Positions 44,751 to 54,356 of a DNA stretch of 64,000 nucleotides are shown here, piece by piece. Position 1 is the stretch's first letter. Each line of letters opens with the position of its first letter. This DNA is from Pseudomonas lurida (lineage in GTDB: Bacteria > Pseudomonadota > Gammaproteobacteria > Pseudomonadales > Pseudomonadaceae): the NCBI RefSeq assembly GCF_002563895.1, contig NZ_PDJB01000001.1, forward strand, positions 2,587,501 to 2,651,500, written 5' to 3'. The notes beneath the pieces were generated by a model. It was given only the letters and a program-made list of their open reading frames with translations, was not told the origin of the DNA and did not search any database. The position numbers and the translations under genes are program-made.

Positions 44751-45776
44751 ATGGATTTTTTGGCCGAATACGCGAGCTTTCTGGCGAAGACCGTCACCCT
44801 GGTGGTCGCTATTCTGGTGGTATTGATCAGCTTTGCCGCACTGCGCAGCAAGGGCCGTCGCAAGTCCGCCGGCCAGTTACAGGTCAGCAAACTCAATGAT
44901 TTCTACAAGGGCCTGCGTGAGCGCCTGGAGTCGAGCCTCCTCGACAAGGACCAGCTCAAGGCCTTGCGCAAGTCCGAAGGCAAGGCCGAAAAGAAGAAGG
45001 GCAAGCAGAAGGCCGAGGCCAAGCCACGGGTGTTTGTCCTGGATTTCGACGGCGATATCAAGGCCTCGGCCACCGAGAGCCTGCGTCATGAAATCACTGC
45101 AGTGCTGAGCCTGGCCACGCCCAAGGACGAAGTGGTGCTGCGCCTGGAAAGCGGCGGCGGCATGGTTCACAGCTATGGGCTGGCATCATCGCAGCTGGCG
45201 CGTATCCGCCAGGCGGGCGTGCCATTGACCGTGTGCATCGACAAGGTTGCGGCCAGCGGCGGCTACATGATGGCGTGCATTGGCGAGAAGATCATCAGCG
45301 CCCCGTTTGCCATCCTCGGTTCCATTGGCGTGGTGGCACAGTTGCCCAACGTCAACCGCCTGCTGAAGAAGCACGATATCGACTTCGAAGTGCTGACGGC
45401 CGGCGAGTACAAACGCACCCTCACGGTGTTTGGCGAAAACACCGAGAAAGGCCGCGAGAAATTCCAGGAAGACCTGGACATCACTCATCAACTGTTCAAG
45501 AACTTCGTGTCGCGCTACCGTCCACAGCTGGCGATTGACGATGTGGCGACCGGAGAAGTGTGGCTGGGTGTTGCAGCCCTCGACAAGCAACTGGTCGATG
45601 AGCTGCAAACCAGCGACGAATACCTGGCCACCAAGGCCAAGACTGCCGAGGTGTTCCACTTGCACTATGCCGAGCGCAAGAGCTTGCAGGAGCGCGTAGG
45701 CCTGGCGGCCAGCGGCTCGGTAGACCGCGTGCTGCTGACCTGGTGGAGTCGGTTGACCCAGCAACGCTTCTGGTAA
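44751..45776 (+). CDS. sohB: Inner-membrane protease SohB
   Basis: A 341-residue S49-family protease: membrane helix near residues 14-30, charged linker with KAEKKKGKQKAEAK, and protease domain from about 95. The catalytic Ser169 lies in VAASGGYMM and the general-base Lys221 in GEYKRTLTVF, the Ser/Lys dyad of SppA/SohB. It cleaves signal-peptide remnants or misfolded membrane peptides. A strong AAGGAGAAAT site precedes ATG 44751. A long inverted repeat follows the gene. Confidence 0.92.
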   Translation: MDFLAEYASFLAKTVTLVVAILVVLISFAALRSKGRRKSAGQLQVSKLNDFYKGLRERLESSLLDKDQLKALRKSEGKAEKKKGKQKAEAKPRVFVLDFDGDIKASATESLRHEITAVLSLATPKDEVVLRLESGGGMVHSYGLASSQLARIRQAGVPLTVCIDKVAASGGYMMACIGEKIISAPFAILGSIGVVAQLPNVNRLLKKHDIDFEVLTAGEYKRTLTVFGENTEKGREKFQEDLDITHQLFKNFVSRYRPQLAIDDVATGEVWLGVAALDKQLVDELQTSDEYLATKAKTAEVFHLHYAERKSLQERVGLAASGSVDRVLLTWWSRLTQQRFW

Positions 45777-45787
45777 CCCGACCTCCA

Positions 45788-45895
45788 GAATGTGGACGGT
45801 CCCCTGTGGGGCGGGCGTGCCCGCGAATGCGATGTCTCAGTCAGTGCATCTGTTTCTGACACAGCGCATTCGCGAGCAGGCCCGCTCCCACATTC
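45788..45895. repeat. Long intergenic inverted repeat (TGTGGG class)
   Basis: Outer arms GAATGTGG and CCACATTC and inner arms GCGGGCGTGCCCGCGAATGC / GCATTCGCGAGCAGGCCCGC lie between convergent sohB and the MFS gene. It probably acts as a shared transcription end. It touches the MFS stop codon. Confidence 0.7.
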
Positions 45896-47429
45896 AGTTC
45901 GGTGCCCGCAGGGGGAGTTGTTGCGGGACTGAGGGTATCGGGCTACGCATCAATATCCCCACCACCAACGCCCCCAGCAGCCCCAACAACCCCGCCAACC
46001 ACAACACACCGCTGAATCCGCCCACAAACGCCTGCCGCGCCAGCGGCTGCACCTGTGCGCGTGCCGCCTCCGGCAATAAACCCATCGCTGCCGGCATATC
46101 ACCCGCCACCACCCGCGACGCAATGCCTGCCACCTGCGCCTGCCACTGTGTGTCGACACTCGCGCTCAGCAATTGCTCGCTATGGCTGCTCAACAATGCC
46201 CCATACACACCAATCGCCAGCATGATCGCGCTGAAACGCATCGTCGTGCTCATGCCCGAGGCCATGCCCGCACGGTCCCGTGGTACGCAGGCCATGATGT
46301 TTTTCTGCGTGTCGCCATTGAGCAGGCCGGCCCCCGCACCGGTGACCGCAATCGCCAGGGCAAAGGGCAGGTAGCCGCCGACATTGACCGCCCAGGCGCT
46401 CAACAGGTTGCCGCTGCCCACCAAGGTCAAGCCGGTCGTCATCATCGTTGCTGGCGCGAAACGCGCAGCCAACCGTGCGCCGATCCTTGGGCAGATCAAC
46501 ATAGTCAGGGCAAACGGCAACATACCCAGGCCTGAGGCAATCGCGGAGAACCCCAGGCCGTTCTGCAGGTAGAACGGCAACAACGTCATCATCACCTGGG
46601 CACAGCCGGCGTAGGCAAACATCCCCAGCAGGGCCCCGATAAAGCGCGGGTGACGGAACAGTTGCAGGTCGACCATGGGCCGCTGTTGCATACGCTCGAC
46701 GATGGCAAATACGCCGAGTAAAGCCGCGCCGCCGATCAGCCGGGCGTAGGTCAGCGGGTTGTCCCAGCCGATGCGATTGGCCTCGATCAGCCCCCAGATC
46801 AGGCACAGCAAGCTGGCGCTGAAGGCCAGGCTGCCCCACGGGTCGAGACGCGCGGACTGGGTATCGCGCGATTCCGGAATCGCGCGCAGCACCAGCGCCA
46901 TCAGCCCCAGGCCCACCGGCAGGTTGAGATAGAAAATCCAGCGCCAGCCCAGGTACTCGGTGATCAAGCCGCCGAGGGTCGGCGCGGCGGTCATCGCCAC
47001 GCCCATGCACGCGCCCCAGAAGGCCCACGCTTTTGCGCGTTCGACTTCATCGTGGAAGGTGTGGCCGATGGAGGCGAGCGCCGAGGTCAGTAGCAACGCC
47101 GCGCCGACGCCTTTGATGGCGCGCGCGATGTCCAGGAACAGGGCGCTGGGCGCGGCGCCGCAGCCAAGGGATGCGAGGATAAAGATGCCCAGGCCCCAGA
47201 CCAGGGTCTTCTTGCGTCCGAAACGGTCGGCGATGCTGCCGGCGGGTAATAACAGTGCGGCGAAGGCCAGCATGTAGGCGCTGACGACCCACTCGATATC
47301 GGCAAAGTTCGCCCCCAGGTCCCGGGCGATGCTGGGCAATGTCACGGCGACGATGTTGGTGTCGAGCACGATCAGCGAACAAACGCCGGACGCCGTCAAC
47401 AAGGTATAGCGTGGGCTGACCCGGCTCAT
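45894..47429 (-). CDS. MFS drug/toxicant exporter, DHA2 (14-helix) family
   Basis: A 511-residue transporter with about fourteen membrane helices, the EmrB/QacA layout. Motif A-like GSIADRFGRKKTLVWG is near residue 62, the antiporter motif C-like GAALLLTSALASIG near 111, and LNLPVGLGLMALVLR near 170. It probably exports a drug or toxic metabolite by proton antiport. No EmrA-like adaptor gene is adjacent. It is divergent from a LysR regulator (150-base gap) that likely controls it. Confidence 0.88.
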   Translation of the reverse strand: MSRVSPRYTLLTASGVCSLIVLDTNIVAVTLPSIARDLGANFADIEWVVSAYMLAFAALLLPAGSIADRFGRKKTLVWGLGIFILASLGCGAAPSALFLDIARAIKGVGAALLLTSALASIGHTFHDEVERAKAWAFWGACMGVAMTAAPTLGGLITEYLGWRWIFYLNLPVGLGLMALVLRAIPESRDTQSARLDPWGSLAFSASLLCLIWGLIEANRIGWDNPLTYARLIGGAALLGVFAIVERMQQRPMVDLQLFRHPRFIGALLGMFAYAGCAQVMMTLLPFYLQNGLGFSAIASGLGMLPFALTMLICPRIGARLAARFAPATMMTTGLTLVGSGNLLSAWAVNVGGYLPFALAIAVTGAGAGLLNGDTQKNIMACVPRDRAGMASGMSTTMRFSAIMLAIGVYGALLSSHSEQLLSASVDTQWQAQVAGIASRVVAGDMPAAMGLLPEAARAQVQPLARQAFVGGFSGVLWLAGLLGLLGALVVGILMRSPIPSVPQQLPLRAPN

Positions 47430-47579
47430 CGTTGAATTACCTCACAAGCAATGGTGAAAACACGGTTGACGGACATCGCAAAGGCTCTCTAGTGTTCAAG
47501 TACTGTGAGCTTATTCCCGTCCGGCAATGTCTTTGTTAGCCGCCATGAAGTACTTCATTACCTTTGAGCTAATCCTGTC

Positions 47580-48476
47580 ATGGACATCCGCCATTTCCGC
47601 TACTTCCTGGCCGTTGCCCGGCAACGCAATTTCACGCGGGCCGCTGAGCAATTGGGCATTGCGCCACCGACCTTGAGCCGCCAGATCCAGGAGATGGAAG
47701 CGACGCTGGGCACGCGCCTGTTTGTCCGCCAGCACCGTGAAGTCAGCCTCACCGAAGCCGGTGCCGCCTTGCTGATGGAGGCCGAAGCCACCGTACGCCA
47801 GTTCGAGTTCGCCCAGCGCAGTGCCCAGCGCGCCGGGCGCGGCGAGATCGGGCATATCGAGCTGGGCTACGTGGCTTCTGCGGTGTATTCCGGGCTGTTG
47901 CAGCGACAAATGCAGGCGTTCAGCCAGGCGTTTCCCGATGTGAGCGTCAATGTGCGCGAATGTGCGATGGCGATGTTGCCTGGCGCGGTGGCGGACGGGC
48001 GTGTCGACATCGGCTATATCCGCTCGCCCATGACCCTGCCGGAGGGTGTGGAGGCAGTCCCGCTGGACAGCGAGGGGTTCGTACTGGCGTTGCCCCAGCA
48101 TTCCTGGCTGCTGGGGCTCAGGGCGATTGGCTGCGAGCACCTGCAGAACGAGACGTTTATCTTGCCGGAACAAATCAGCGGCACCTTGCATGTGGCAGCG
48201 CAAGGCGGCTTTGCACCGCGCCTGGGGCCGCAACCGGGTGGGCTGGTGGCGGTGATGGCGTTGGTGTCGCTCGGGCAGGGCGTGGCGGTGGTGCCCGCAT
48301 CGCTGGTCGGGCACGTGAGTTTACCGGGCGTGGTTTACCGCAGTATCCACGGCAGTGATGCGTCATCGTGGTTGTCGTTGATTCACCGGCGCTTCGAGAA
48401 GGCCCCCGTGGTGGCGCGGTACATCCAGCAGGTCAAGGGCTCAGCCGGGGCTGCACGGAATCCGCCAGGCGCGTGA
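47580..48476 (+). CDS. LysR-family regulator of the divergent exporter
   Basis: A 298-residue LysR regulator with the N-terminal helix-turn-helix (FRYFLAVARQRNFTRAAEQL and PPTLSRQIQEMEATLG) and an effector domain from about residue 90 (GEIGHIELGYVASAVYSGLL). It is transcribed away from the MFS gene; the usual logic is that it activates or represses that exporter in response to a substrate. Effector unknown. Confidence 0.88.
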   Translation: MDIRHFRYFLAVARQRNFTRAAEQLGIAPPTLSRQIQEMEATLGTRLFVRQHREVSLTEAGAALLMEAEATVRQFEFAQRSAQRAGRGEIGHIELGYVASAVYSGLLQRQMQAFSQAFPDVSVNVRECAMAMLPGAVADGRVDIGYIRSPMTLPEGVEAVPLDSEGFVLALPQHSWLLGLRAIGCEHLQNETFILPEQISGTLHVAAQGGFAPRLGPQPGGLVAVMALVSLGQGVAVVPASLVGHVSLPGVVYRSIHGSDASSWLSLIHRRFEKAPVVARYIQQVKGSAGAARNPPGA

Positions 48477-48609
48477 GGATCAGGCGGCACGATACCGTCC
48501 CACATGCAGCCCGCAGGGCGCGCTGTACAGGTTTTGTAATAGTTTTGCGTTGTGGGAAGTTTGTGTTTCGGTTGTAGGATTCAAGTCCTTTTGCTGATTC
48601 AGGACCTGC

Positions 48610-48768
48610 ATGAACACCCTCTCGGAGCCTCCCAGTCGTCTTTCCCCAAGACAACCGCTGTCGCTGTTCCCACTCAAGCACCCCGTATTCCGATTGCTAA
48701 CCTTGTCCCGGTCCCTGACCGTGCATTGCCGTGTCCGGTATTCTGAAATCTGTAAAGAGACTCTATAA
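48610..48768 (+). CDS. 52-codon upstream ORF abutting the TerC gene
   Basis: ATG 48610 follows CAGGA by six bases and opens a 52-codon frame (MNTLSEPPSRLSPRQPLSLF ... CKETL) whose TAA stop (48766-48768) is immediately followed by the ATG of the TerC-family gene. The peptide is basic and low in complexity with no domain. Such a stop/start abutment can couple translation of the two frames. No yybP-ykoY manganese riboswitch, common before TerC-type genes, was recognised in the same leader. It may be a real leader peptide or chance. Confidence 0.4.
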   Translation: MNTLSEPPSRLSPRQPLSLFPLKHPVFRLLTLSRSLTVHCRVRYSEICKETL

Positions 48769-50331
48769 ATGGAATGGTTAGCGGATCCAACGGCCTGGCT
48801 CGGCCTGTTGACCTTGATTGTGCTGGAACTGGTGCTTGGCATCGACAACCTGGTGTTTATTGCGATCCTGGCGGACAAACTGCCGCCGGAGCAGCGCGAC
48901 CGTGCGCGCCTGATCGGTTTGTCTCTGGCATTGCTGATGCGCCTGGGCCTGCTGGCGAGTATTTCCTGGTTGGTGACCCTCACCCAGCCGCTGTTCGAGG
49001 TGTTCGACAAGAGCTTCTCGGGCCGTGACCTGATCATGTTGTTCGGTGGTGTGTTCCTGCTGTTCAAGGCCACCATGGAATTGCACGAGCGCCTGGAAGG
49101 GCATGTGGCCCAGCGTACGGGCAACGCGGCCTATGCGATGTTCTGGCCGATCGTGGCGCAGATCGTGGTGCTCGACGCGGTGTTCTCCCTCGACGCGGTG
49201 ATCACCGCCGTGGGCATGGTCGACGAGCTGGCAGTGATGATGATCGCGGTGATCGTGTCCATCGGCCTGATGATCGTGGCGAGCAAGCCGCTGACCCGCT
49301 TCGTCAATGCGCACCCGACCGTGATCATGTTGTGCCTGGGTTTCCTGATGATGATCGGTTTTGCCCTGACCGCCGAGGGCCTGGGCTTCCATATTCCGAA
49401 GGGCTACCTGTACGCGGCCATTGGTTTCTCGATCCTGATCGAAGTGTTCAACCAGATCGCCCGTTCGCGCCGCAAGAAGTCCGCGCAAGGCGTGTTGCCG
49501 GTACGTGAGCGCACCGCCCATGCGGTGATGCGCTTACTGGGTGGCCGCAGCCTGGCGGTGGAAGAGGTGGATGAGGAGGTCGCCGATCTGCTGGGTGAAC
49601 CGGATGCTGCGCAGGGTCCGCTGTTCGATCGACGTGAGCGCGTGATGATCAGTGGTGTGCTGCAACTGGCCGAGCGGCCGATCCGTACGCTGATGACGCC
49701 GCGGGCCAAGGTCGACTACATCGATCTGGCGGACGATCCTGACAGTATTCGCCTCAAACTGATGCATTCGTCCTACTCGCGGCTGCCGTTGATCCGCAAC
49801 GGTGCTATCGATGAGCCATTGGGCTTTGTGCACAAGAAGGAATTGCTCAAGGAATACCTGGCCGGCAACGTGCCTAACCTGGAGCACCTGGCGCGCCGGG
49901 CGATCAATTTGCTGGAGAGCTTTTCGATTCTCAATGCCCTGGAGCAGATGCGCCAGGAGTCGACCCATATCGCGTTCGTGATCAACGAGTTCGGTGATTT
50001 CATGGGGGTGTTGAGCATGACCGATATCCTTGAGTCCATCGCGGGTGAGTTGCCGGATGCCAGCGAAATCGAGGGCCCGGATATCGTCGAGGAGGGCGAT
50101 GGCTTCCGCGCCAATGGCGCCTTGAACCTTAACCTGGTTCGCCAGCGCACCGGCTTCAAGGCGACTGCGACCGAGGACTACCAGACGCTGGCGGGCCTGG
50201 TCATGAGCCTGCTCGACCGCCTTCCGGTAGTGGGCGATAGCCTGGAGCATGAGGGCTGGCGCCTGACGGTGGCGGCGGTGGAGGAGCGGCGGGTGACGCA
50301 GGTTTGCCTGGCGCCTTTACCCCAGGCGTAA
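48769..50331 (+). CDS. TerC-family membrane protein with CBS and CorC/HlyC domains
   Basis: A 520-residue YoaE/YegH-type protein. Residues 1-235 form the TerC membrane domain with about seven helices and the acidic metal-site motifs ELVLGIDN (20-27) and [13 protein letters not shown] (about 139-151). A CBS pair follows (about 300-425, [20 protein letters not shown]), then a CorC/HlyC transporter-associated domain (about 435-515). The family is linked to metal ion, often manganese, export or metalation of secreted proteins. The upstream binding site is AAAGAGA. The 3' end overlaps an antisense frame from the next gene. Confidence 0.88.
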   Translation: MEWLADPTAWLGLLTLIVLELVLGIDNLVFIAILADKLPPEQRDRARLIGLSLALLMRLGLLASISWLVTLTQPLFEVFDKSFSGRDLIMLFGGVFLLFKATMELHERLEGHVAQRTGNAAYAMFWPIVAQIVVLDAVFSLDAVITAVGMVDELAVMMIAVIVSIGLMIVASKPLTRFVNAHPTVIMLCLGFLMMIGFALTAEGLGFHIPKGYLYAAIGFSILIEVFNQIARSRRKKSAQGVLPVRERTAHAVMRLLGGRSLAVEEVDEEVADLLGEPDAAQGPLFDRRERVMISGVLQLAERPIRTLMTPRAKVDYIDLADDPDSIRLKLMHSSYSRLPLIRNGAIDEPLGFVHKKELLKEYLAGNVPNLEHLARRAINLLESFSILNALEQMRQESTHIAFVINEFGDFMGVLSMTDILESIAGELPDASEIEGPDIVEEGDGFRANGALNLNLVRQRTGFKATATEDYQTLAGLVMSLLDRLPVVGDSLEHEGWRLTVAAVEERRVTQVCLAPLPQA

Positions 50332-50662
50332 CCGCGGCTCGTCCGGCGTACTGCTCGAAGGCGCGTACCAGCGCTTGCTCGCCAAGGCCGGGAAGGGCTT
50401 CGAGCAACGCCTGGTGGTGGTAGATCAGCAGCATCGGGATACGGTCGACACGGGGATGCCGTGGCGTGTCGACGCAATCAAGGATCAGGATTTTGACGTG
50501 GTCCTTGTAGCCTTGGCTGATTCGCATGAATCGCGGCATCCCATCACTGCATGCGGTGCAGTCATGTGACATGAACACCACAAAGACGGGCTGTACCGTA
50601 TCCAGTTCGTGCTCAAAAGCGGCTTTGTCAGCAATCACGGCATTGACATAGTTCATCGACAT
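50201..50662 (-). CDS. Thioredoxin-fold protein; 3' end antisense to the TerC gene
   Basis: The first 105 residues look like a thioredoxin-fold domain: [20 protein letters not shown] (with CTAC in place of CGPC), then [20 protein letters not shown] with the cis-proline, and [20 protein letters not shown]. The next 48 residues are proline-rich ([20 protein letters not shown]) and are read from the strand opposite the last 131 bases of the TerC gene. GGAGG lies three bases before ATG 50662 and nine before ATG 50656; the latter may be the true start. Likely cytoplasmic. Confidence 0.7.
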   Translation of the reverse strand: MSMNYVNAVIADKAAFEHELDTVQPVFVVFMSHDCTACSDGMPRFMRISQGYKDHVKILILDCVDTPRHPRVDRIPMLLIYHHQALLEALPGLGEQALVRAFEQYAGRAAVTPGVKAPGKPASPAAPPPPPPSGASPHAPGYRPLPEGGRAGS

Positions 50663-50722
50663 TTCCCTCCAGGACCCTGGCTTACGCTAGGGCGGGAAAT
50701 CGTCCCGGTCTACTGTCAATCT

Positions 50723-50971
50723 TCACAGGTCGCCGTCACGCTCCACACGCTCGCGCGCCTTGCGTGCCTGGCTCGCGCATTTCTTGTATTCCAGATTGTC
50801 CCTGGAGGCTTTCGCCTGGCGGTAGCCATGATGATTCTGGCTGGTGTAGTTGGTGCTCAAGGCTTCATTGAGCTTGCGCAATTCTTCCTTGCATTCACGG
50901 CGATCATTACTGGCCGAGGCATTGCCGGCCACGAGAAGGGAGAGCACTAACAGGGTAACGCCGAATTTCAT
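50723..50971 (-). CDS. Small exported hypothetical protein
   Basis: An 82-residue protein with a signal peptide (MKFGVTLLVLSLLVAGNASA) and a mature part of about 62 residues rich in Lys, Arg and Glu with two cysteines (RRECKEELRK and EYKKCASQARKARERV) that could form a disulfide. It is a helical-hairpin type of periplasmic protein. ATG 50971 is preferred over the longer frame because it gives a clean signal peptide. No family recognised. Confidence 0.6.
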   Translation of the reverse strand: MKFGVTLLVLSLLVAGNASASNDRRECKEELRKLNEALSTNYTSQNHHGYRQAKASRDNLEYKKCASQARKARERVERDGDL

Positions 50972-51243
50972 CAAAGCAGGTTCCTCATCGAATAGTCCTA
51001 CAGGTGCCACGTAAAAGTTAGATTGAGGCTAGCCCAGCATCCTGATTTTTCCACGGTGCTCTCGCACTGCAACAGTGCGCAGTAACACCCTTGCAGGGCA
51101 TGCGATTGGGCCTGTCACCGCGGTGTGGGGCCTTGGGTAGCAAAGCGATTGCAGGTAATGGCGCAACGCCTTAAGCCACGTCCACATTTATCCAGCTGAT
51201 TTCTAAAGACTTTATTCCCATCATATTTTTCTGTTACTGCGTG

Positions 51244-51259
51244 TGGCACACTTTCTGCT
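51244..51259 (+). promoter_or_regulatory. Putative sigma-54 promoter
   Basis: TGGCACACTTTCTGCT has GG and GC exactly ten bases apart (51245-51246 and 51257-51258), the invariant -24/-12 elements of RpoN promoters. It lies 66 bases before the binding-protein start. Nitrogen-related control would fit an amino-compound importer. An enhancer-binding activator is not encoded nearby. Confidence 0.5.
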
Positions 51260-51284
51260 GTCTATTCCGTTGTTACATACTAAG

Positions 51285-51300
51285 TTCCGGTATAGCGGAA
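51285..51300. promoter_or_regulatory. Palindrome, possible IclR-type operator
   Basis: TTCCGGTATAGCGGAA is a perfect inverted repeat of TTCCG with a six-base spacer. A further TTCCG half site lies 20 bases upstream (51265-51269). It sits between the putative sigma-54 promoter and the first importer gene; the IclR regulator of the cluster is the natural candidate binder. Confidence 0.45.
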
Positions 51301-51324
51301 TACACAACCCCTGGAGTGCTTGTC

Positions 51325-52173
51325 ATGCATCACCGACCTTCCGTGTTCAAAGCGTGTGTTTTTCTCTTCGCCGCATCGGCTTCCCTCGCCAGCATCGTGC
51401 AGGCGGCGGACAGCAAGCTCGATAATGTGCTCAAGCGTGGGCACCTGATCGTGGGTACAGGCAGTACCAATGCGCCGTGGCACTTCCAGGGAGCGGATGG
51501 CAAGTTGCAAGGTTTTGATATCGACATCGGCCGCATTGTGGCCAAGGGGTTGTTCAACGACCCAAGCAAGGTCGAGTTCGTGGTGCAGTCGTCCGACGCA
51601 CGCATTCCCAACCTGTTGACCGACAAGGTCGACATGAGTTGCCAGTTCATCACCGTCACCGCCAGCCGTGCACAACAAGTGGCCTTCACCCTGCCGTACT
51701 ACCGCGAAGGCGTGGGCCTGCTGTTGCCGAACAACAGCAAGTACAAAGAGATCGAAGACCTGCAGGCTGCCGGCGACGGCGTCACCGTGGCCGTGCTGCA
51801 AAACGTCTACGCCGAAGAGTTGGTGCACCAGGCATTGCCCAAGGCCAAGGTCGACCAGTACGACAGCGTGGACCTGATGTACCAGGCGGTGAACTCCGGT
51901 CGCGCCGATGCTGCCGCCACCGACCAGTCCTCGGTCAAGTACCTGATGGTGCAGAACCCAGGTCGCTACCGCAGCCCGGCTTACGCCTGGAGCCCGCAAA
52001 CCTACGCGTGCGCCGTCAAGCGTGGCGACCAGGACTGGCTGAACTTCGTCAATACCGCGCTGCATGAAGCCATGACCGGCGTCGAGTTCCCCACCTACAA
52101 AGCCTCGTTCAAGCAATGGTTCGGTGTGGACCTGCCAGAACCCGCGATCGGCTTCCCGGTTGAGTTCAAGTAA
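51325..52173 (+). CDS. Polar amino-acid type periplasmic binding protein
   Basis: A 282-residue family-3 solute-binding protein (SBP_bac_3). The signal peptide is about residues 1-27 (ending SIVQA), and the mature part starts ADSKLDNVLKRGHLIVGTGS. The family pattern FDIDIGRIVAKGLF lies near residue 67 and DQSSVKYLM near 200. ATG 51325 follows TGGAG by nine bases; the longer frame upstream runs through the promoter. It is the first gene of an importer operon, and its ligand is inferred from the downstream enzymes to be an amino sugar acid or D-amino acid. Confidence 0.87.
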   Translation: MHHRPSVFKACVFLFAASASLASIVQAADSKLDNVLKRGHLIVGTGSTNAPWHFQGADGKLQGFDIDIGRIVAKGLFNDPSKVEFVVQSSDARIPNLLTDKVDMSCQFITVTASRAQQVAFTLPYYREGVGLLLPNNSKYKEIEDLQAAGDGVTVAVLQNVYAEELVHQALPKAKVDQYDSVDLMYQAVNSGRADAAATDQSSVKYLMVQNPGRYRSPAYAWSPQTYACAVKRGDQDWLNFVNTALHEAMTGVEFPTYKASFKQWFGVDLPEPAIGFPVEFK

Positions 52174-52224
52174 ATCGAAAACCTGGGGCGTCGCTGATGG
52201 CGCCCCAATCAGGTACTGCCGACC

Positions 52225-52887
52225 ATGAACTATCAGTTGAACTTTGCCGCCGTGTGGCGCGACTTCCCCAGCTTGCTGGCGGGGCTCGGCCTGGGCCTTG
52301 AGCTGGCGCTGCTGTCGATCGCGATTGGCTGCGTGATCGGCCTGATGATGGCATTTGCCATGCTGTCGAAACACAGGGCATTGCGCGTGCTGGCTTCGGT
52401 GTATGTAACGGTGATCCGCAATACACCGATCCTCGTGTTGATCCTGTTGATCTACTTCGCCTTGCCCAGCCTGGGTATTCGCCTGGACAAGATCCCGTCG
52501 TTCATCATCACCTTGTCGTTGTACGCCGGTGCCTACCTGACCGAAGTGTTCCGCGCCGGGCTGCTGAATATTCCCAAGGGCTTGCGTGAGGCCGGGTTGG
52601 CGATCGGTTTGGGTGAGTGGCGGATCCGGGCCTATATCACGGTGCCAGTGATGCTGCGCAACGTGCTGCCCGCGCTGTCGAACAACTTCATTTCGCTGTT
52701 CAAGGACACTTCGCTCGCCGCCGCCATCGCGGTGCCGGAGCTGACTTATTACGCCCGCAAGATCAACGTCGAAAGCTACCGGGTGATTGAAACCTGGCTG
52801 GTCACGACGGTGCTCTACGTGGCTGCCTGTTACCTCATTGCCATGCTGCTCCGTTACCTGGAACAGCGTCTGGCGATCCGTCGTTAA
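52225..52887 (+). CDS. Amino-acid type ABC permease 1
   Basis: A 220-residue membrane protein of the HisM/GlnP family with about five helices and the EAA loop (LREAGLAIGLGEWRIRAYI, near residues 127-145) that docks the ATPase. Family stretches VIRNTPILVLILLIYFALPS and NNFISLFKDTSLAAAIAVPE are visible. It pairs with the next permease and the ATPase. Confidence 0.9.
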   Translation: MNYQLNFAAVWRDFPSLLAGLGLGLELALLSIAIGCVIGLMMAFAMLSKHRALRVLASVYVTVIRNTPILVLILLIYFALPSLGIRLDKIPSFIITLSLYAGAYLTEVFRAGLLNIPKGLREAGLAIGLGEWRIRAYITVPVMLRNVLPALSNNFISLFKDTSLAAAIAVPELTYYARKINVESYRVIETWLVTTVLYVAACYLIAMLLRYLEQRLAIRR

Positions 52888-52898
52888 GGAAGGTTTCC

Positions 52899-53561
52899 AT
52901 GTACGAATCCCCCAGCTGGTTGCATGAGTTGTGGATCGCCCGGGATACCCTCTGGGCGGGCTTCCAGGCCAGTGTGTATGTGTCGGCGCTGGCCATTATC
53001 TTTGGCACCTTGATCGGTATCGTGGCGGGGTTGATCCTCACCTACGGCAAGTTCTGGATGCGTGCGCCGTTTCGCCTGTACGTCGACCTGATCCGTGGTA
53101 CGCCGGTGTTTGTGCTGGTCTTGGCGTGTTTCTACATGCTGCCGGCACTCGGTTGGCAGATCACCGCGTTCCAGGCTGGTGCGGTGGGGTTGACCCTGTT
53201 CTGCGGCTCCCACGTCTCGGAGATCGTGCGCGGTGCGTTGCAAGCCATTCCCCGTGGGCAACTGGAAGCGGGCAAGGCGATCGGCCTGACGTTCTATCAG
53301 TCCCTGGGCTATGTGCTGTTGCCTCAGGCGCTGCGCCAGATCCTGCCGACCTGGGTCAATTCCTCCACGGAAATCGTCAAGGCCTCGACCTTGCTGTCGG
53401 TGATCGGCGTGGCCGAGTTGCTGCTAAGCACCCAGCAAGTGATCGCGCGTACCTTCATGACCCTGGAGTTCTACCTGTTCGCCGGGTTTCTGTTCTTTGT
53501 CATCAACTACGCCATCGAGTTATTCGGACGCTACATTGAAAAGCGGGTGGCCTTGCCATGA
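52899..53561 (+). CDS. Amino-acid type ABC permease 2
   Basis: A 220-residue HisM/GlnP-family permease beginning 11 bases after the first. The EAA loop is [19 protein letters not shown] (near 125-143), with [20 protein letters not shown] near 63-82. It is similar in length but clearly diverged from permease 1, as usual for a heterodimer. The stop overlaps the ATPase start (ATGA). Confidence 0.9.
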   Translation: MYESPSWLHELWIARDTLWAGFQASVYVSALAIIFGTLIGIVAGLILTYGKFWMRAPFRLYVDLIRGTPVFVLVLACFYMLPALGWQITAFQAGAVGLTLFCGSHVSEIVRGALQAIPRGQLEAGKAIGLTFYQSLGYVLLPQALRQILPTWVNSSTEIVKASTLLSVIGVAELLLSTQQVIARTFMTLEFYLFAGFLFFVINYAIELFGRYIEKRVALP

Positions 53562-54340
53562 ACCAACCTCAAACCAACCAACCGCTGCTGAACATCCGTG
53601 GCCTGCGCAAGCAATACGGCCAGGTGGAAGTGCTCAAGGGCGTCGACTTGTCCATGCAGCGTGGCAACGTGGTGACCCTGATCGGCTCCAGCGGCTCGGG
53701 CAAGACCACGCTGTTGCGCTGCGTCAACCTGCTGGAAGAATTCCAGGGGGGGCAGATCACCCTGGATGGCGAGTCCATCGGCTACAGCGAAATCGCCGGC
53801 AAGCGCGTGCGTCATCCCGAACGTGTGATTGCCCAGCATCGGGCGATGACTGGCATGGCGTTCCAGCAGTTCAACCTGTTCCCGCATTTGACCGCGTTGC
53901 AGAACGTCACCCTCGGCCTGCTCAAGGTCAAGAAGATGGGCAAGGACGAAGCTGTCGCGCTGGCCGAGAAATGGCTGGACCGCGTGGGCCTGCTGGAAAG
54001 GCGCAATCATTTTCCCGGCCAGCTTTCCGGCGGCCAGCAGCAACGCGTGGCGATCGCCCGCGCGATTGCCATGAACCCCAGCCTGATGCTGTTCGACGAA
54101 GTCACCTCGGCCCTCGACCCGGAGCTGGTGGGCGAAGTACTCAGCGTGATCAAGGGCCTGGCGGAGGAGGGCATGACCATGCTGCTGGTCACCCACGAAA
54201 TGCGCTTTGCCTATGAAGTCTCGGACAAGATCGTTTTCATGAACCAGGGCCGCATCGAAGAGCAGGGTTCGTCGAAGGACATTTTCGAACGCCCGCAATC
54301 GCCGCGCCTGGCGGAATTTCTCAAGAACATTCGTTTTTAA
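53558..54340 (+). CDS. Amino-acid type ABC importer ATPase
   Basis: A 260-residue ATPase of the HisP/GlnQ type: Walker [10 protein letters not shown] (about 44-52), Q-loop [11 protein letters not shown], signature [14 protein letters not shown] (about 163-176), Walker [13 protein letters not shown] and the H-loop THEMRFA. The ATG overlaps the preceding stop. RidA follows after 16 bases in the same transcript. Confidence 0.92.
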   Translation: MNQPQTNQPLLNIRGLRKQYGQVEVLKGVDLSMQRGNVVTLIGSSGSGKTTLLRCVNLLEEFQGGQITLDGESIGYSEIAGKRVRHPERVIAQHRAMTGMAFQQFNLFPHLTALQNVTLGLLKVKKMGKDEAVALAEKWLDRVGLLERRNHFPGQLSGGQQQRVAIARAIAMNPSLMLFDEVTSALDPELVGEVLSVIKGLAEEGMTMLLVTHEMRFAYEVSDKIVFMNQGRIEEQGSSKDIFERPQSPRLAEFLKNIRF

Positions 54341-54356
54341 TCAGGAGCATCTTTTT

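Larger units (their letters stand above)
50972..51324. other. Divergent 353-base regulatory region
   Basis: Separates the small exported protein from the amino-acid type importer operon. It holds a sigma-54-type promoter (51244-51259) and a TTCCG/CGGAA palindrome (51285-51300). Hairpin CGCACTGCAACAGTGCG lies at about 51066-51082. No gene was found. Confidence 0.55.

Noticed and set aside
48477..48768. yybP-ykoY manganese riboswitch before the TerC-family gene
   Set aside because: Expected from the gene family, but the conserved GGGGAGUA-type core could not be found in the leader; the uORF is the better-supported feature.
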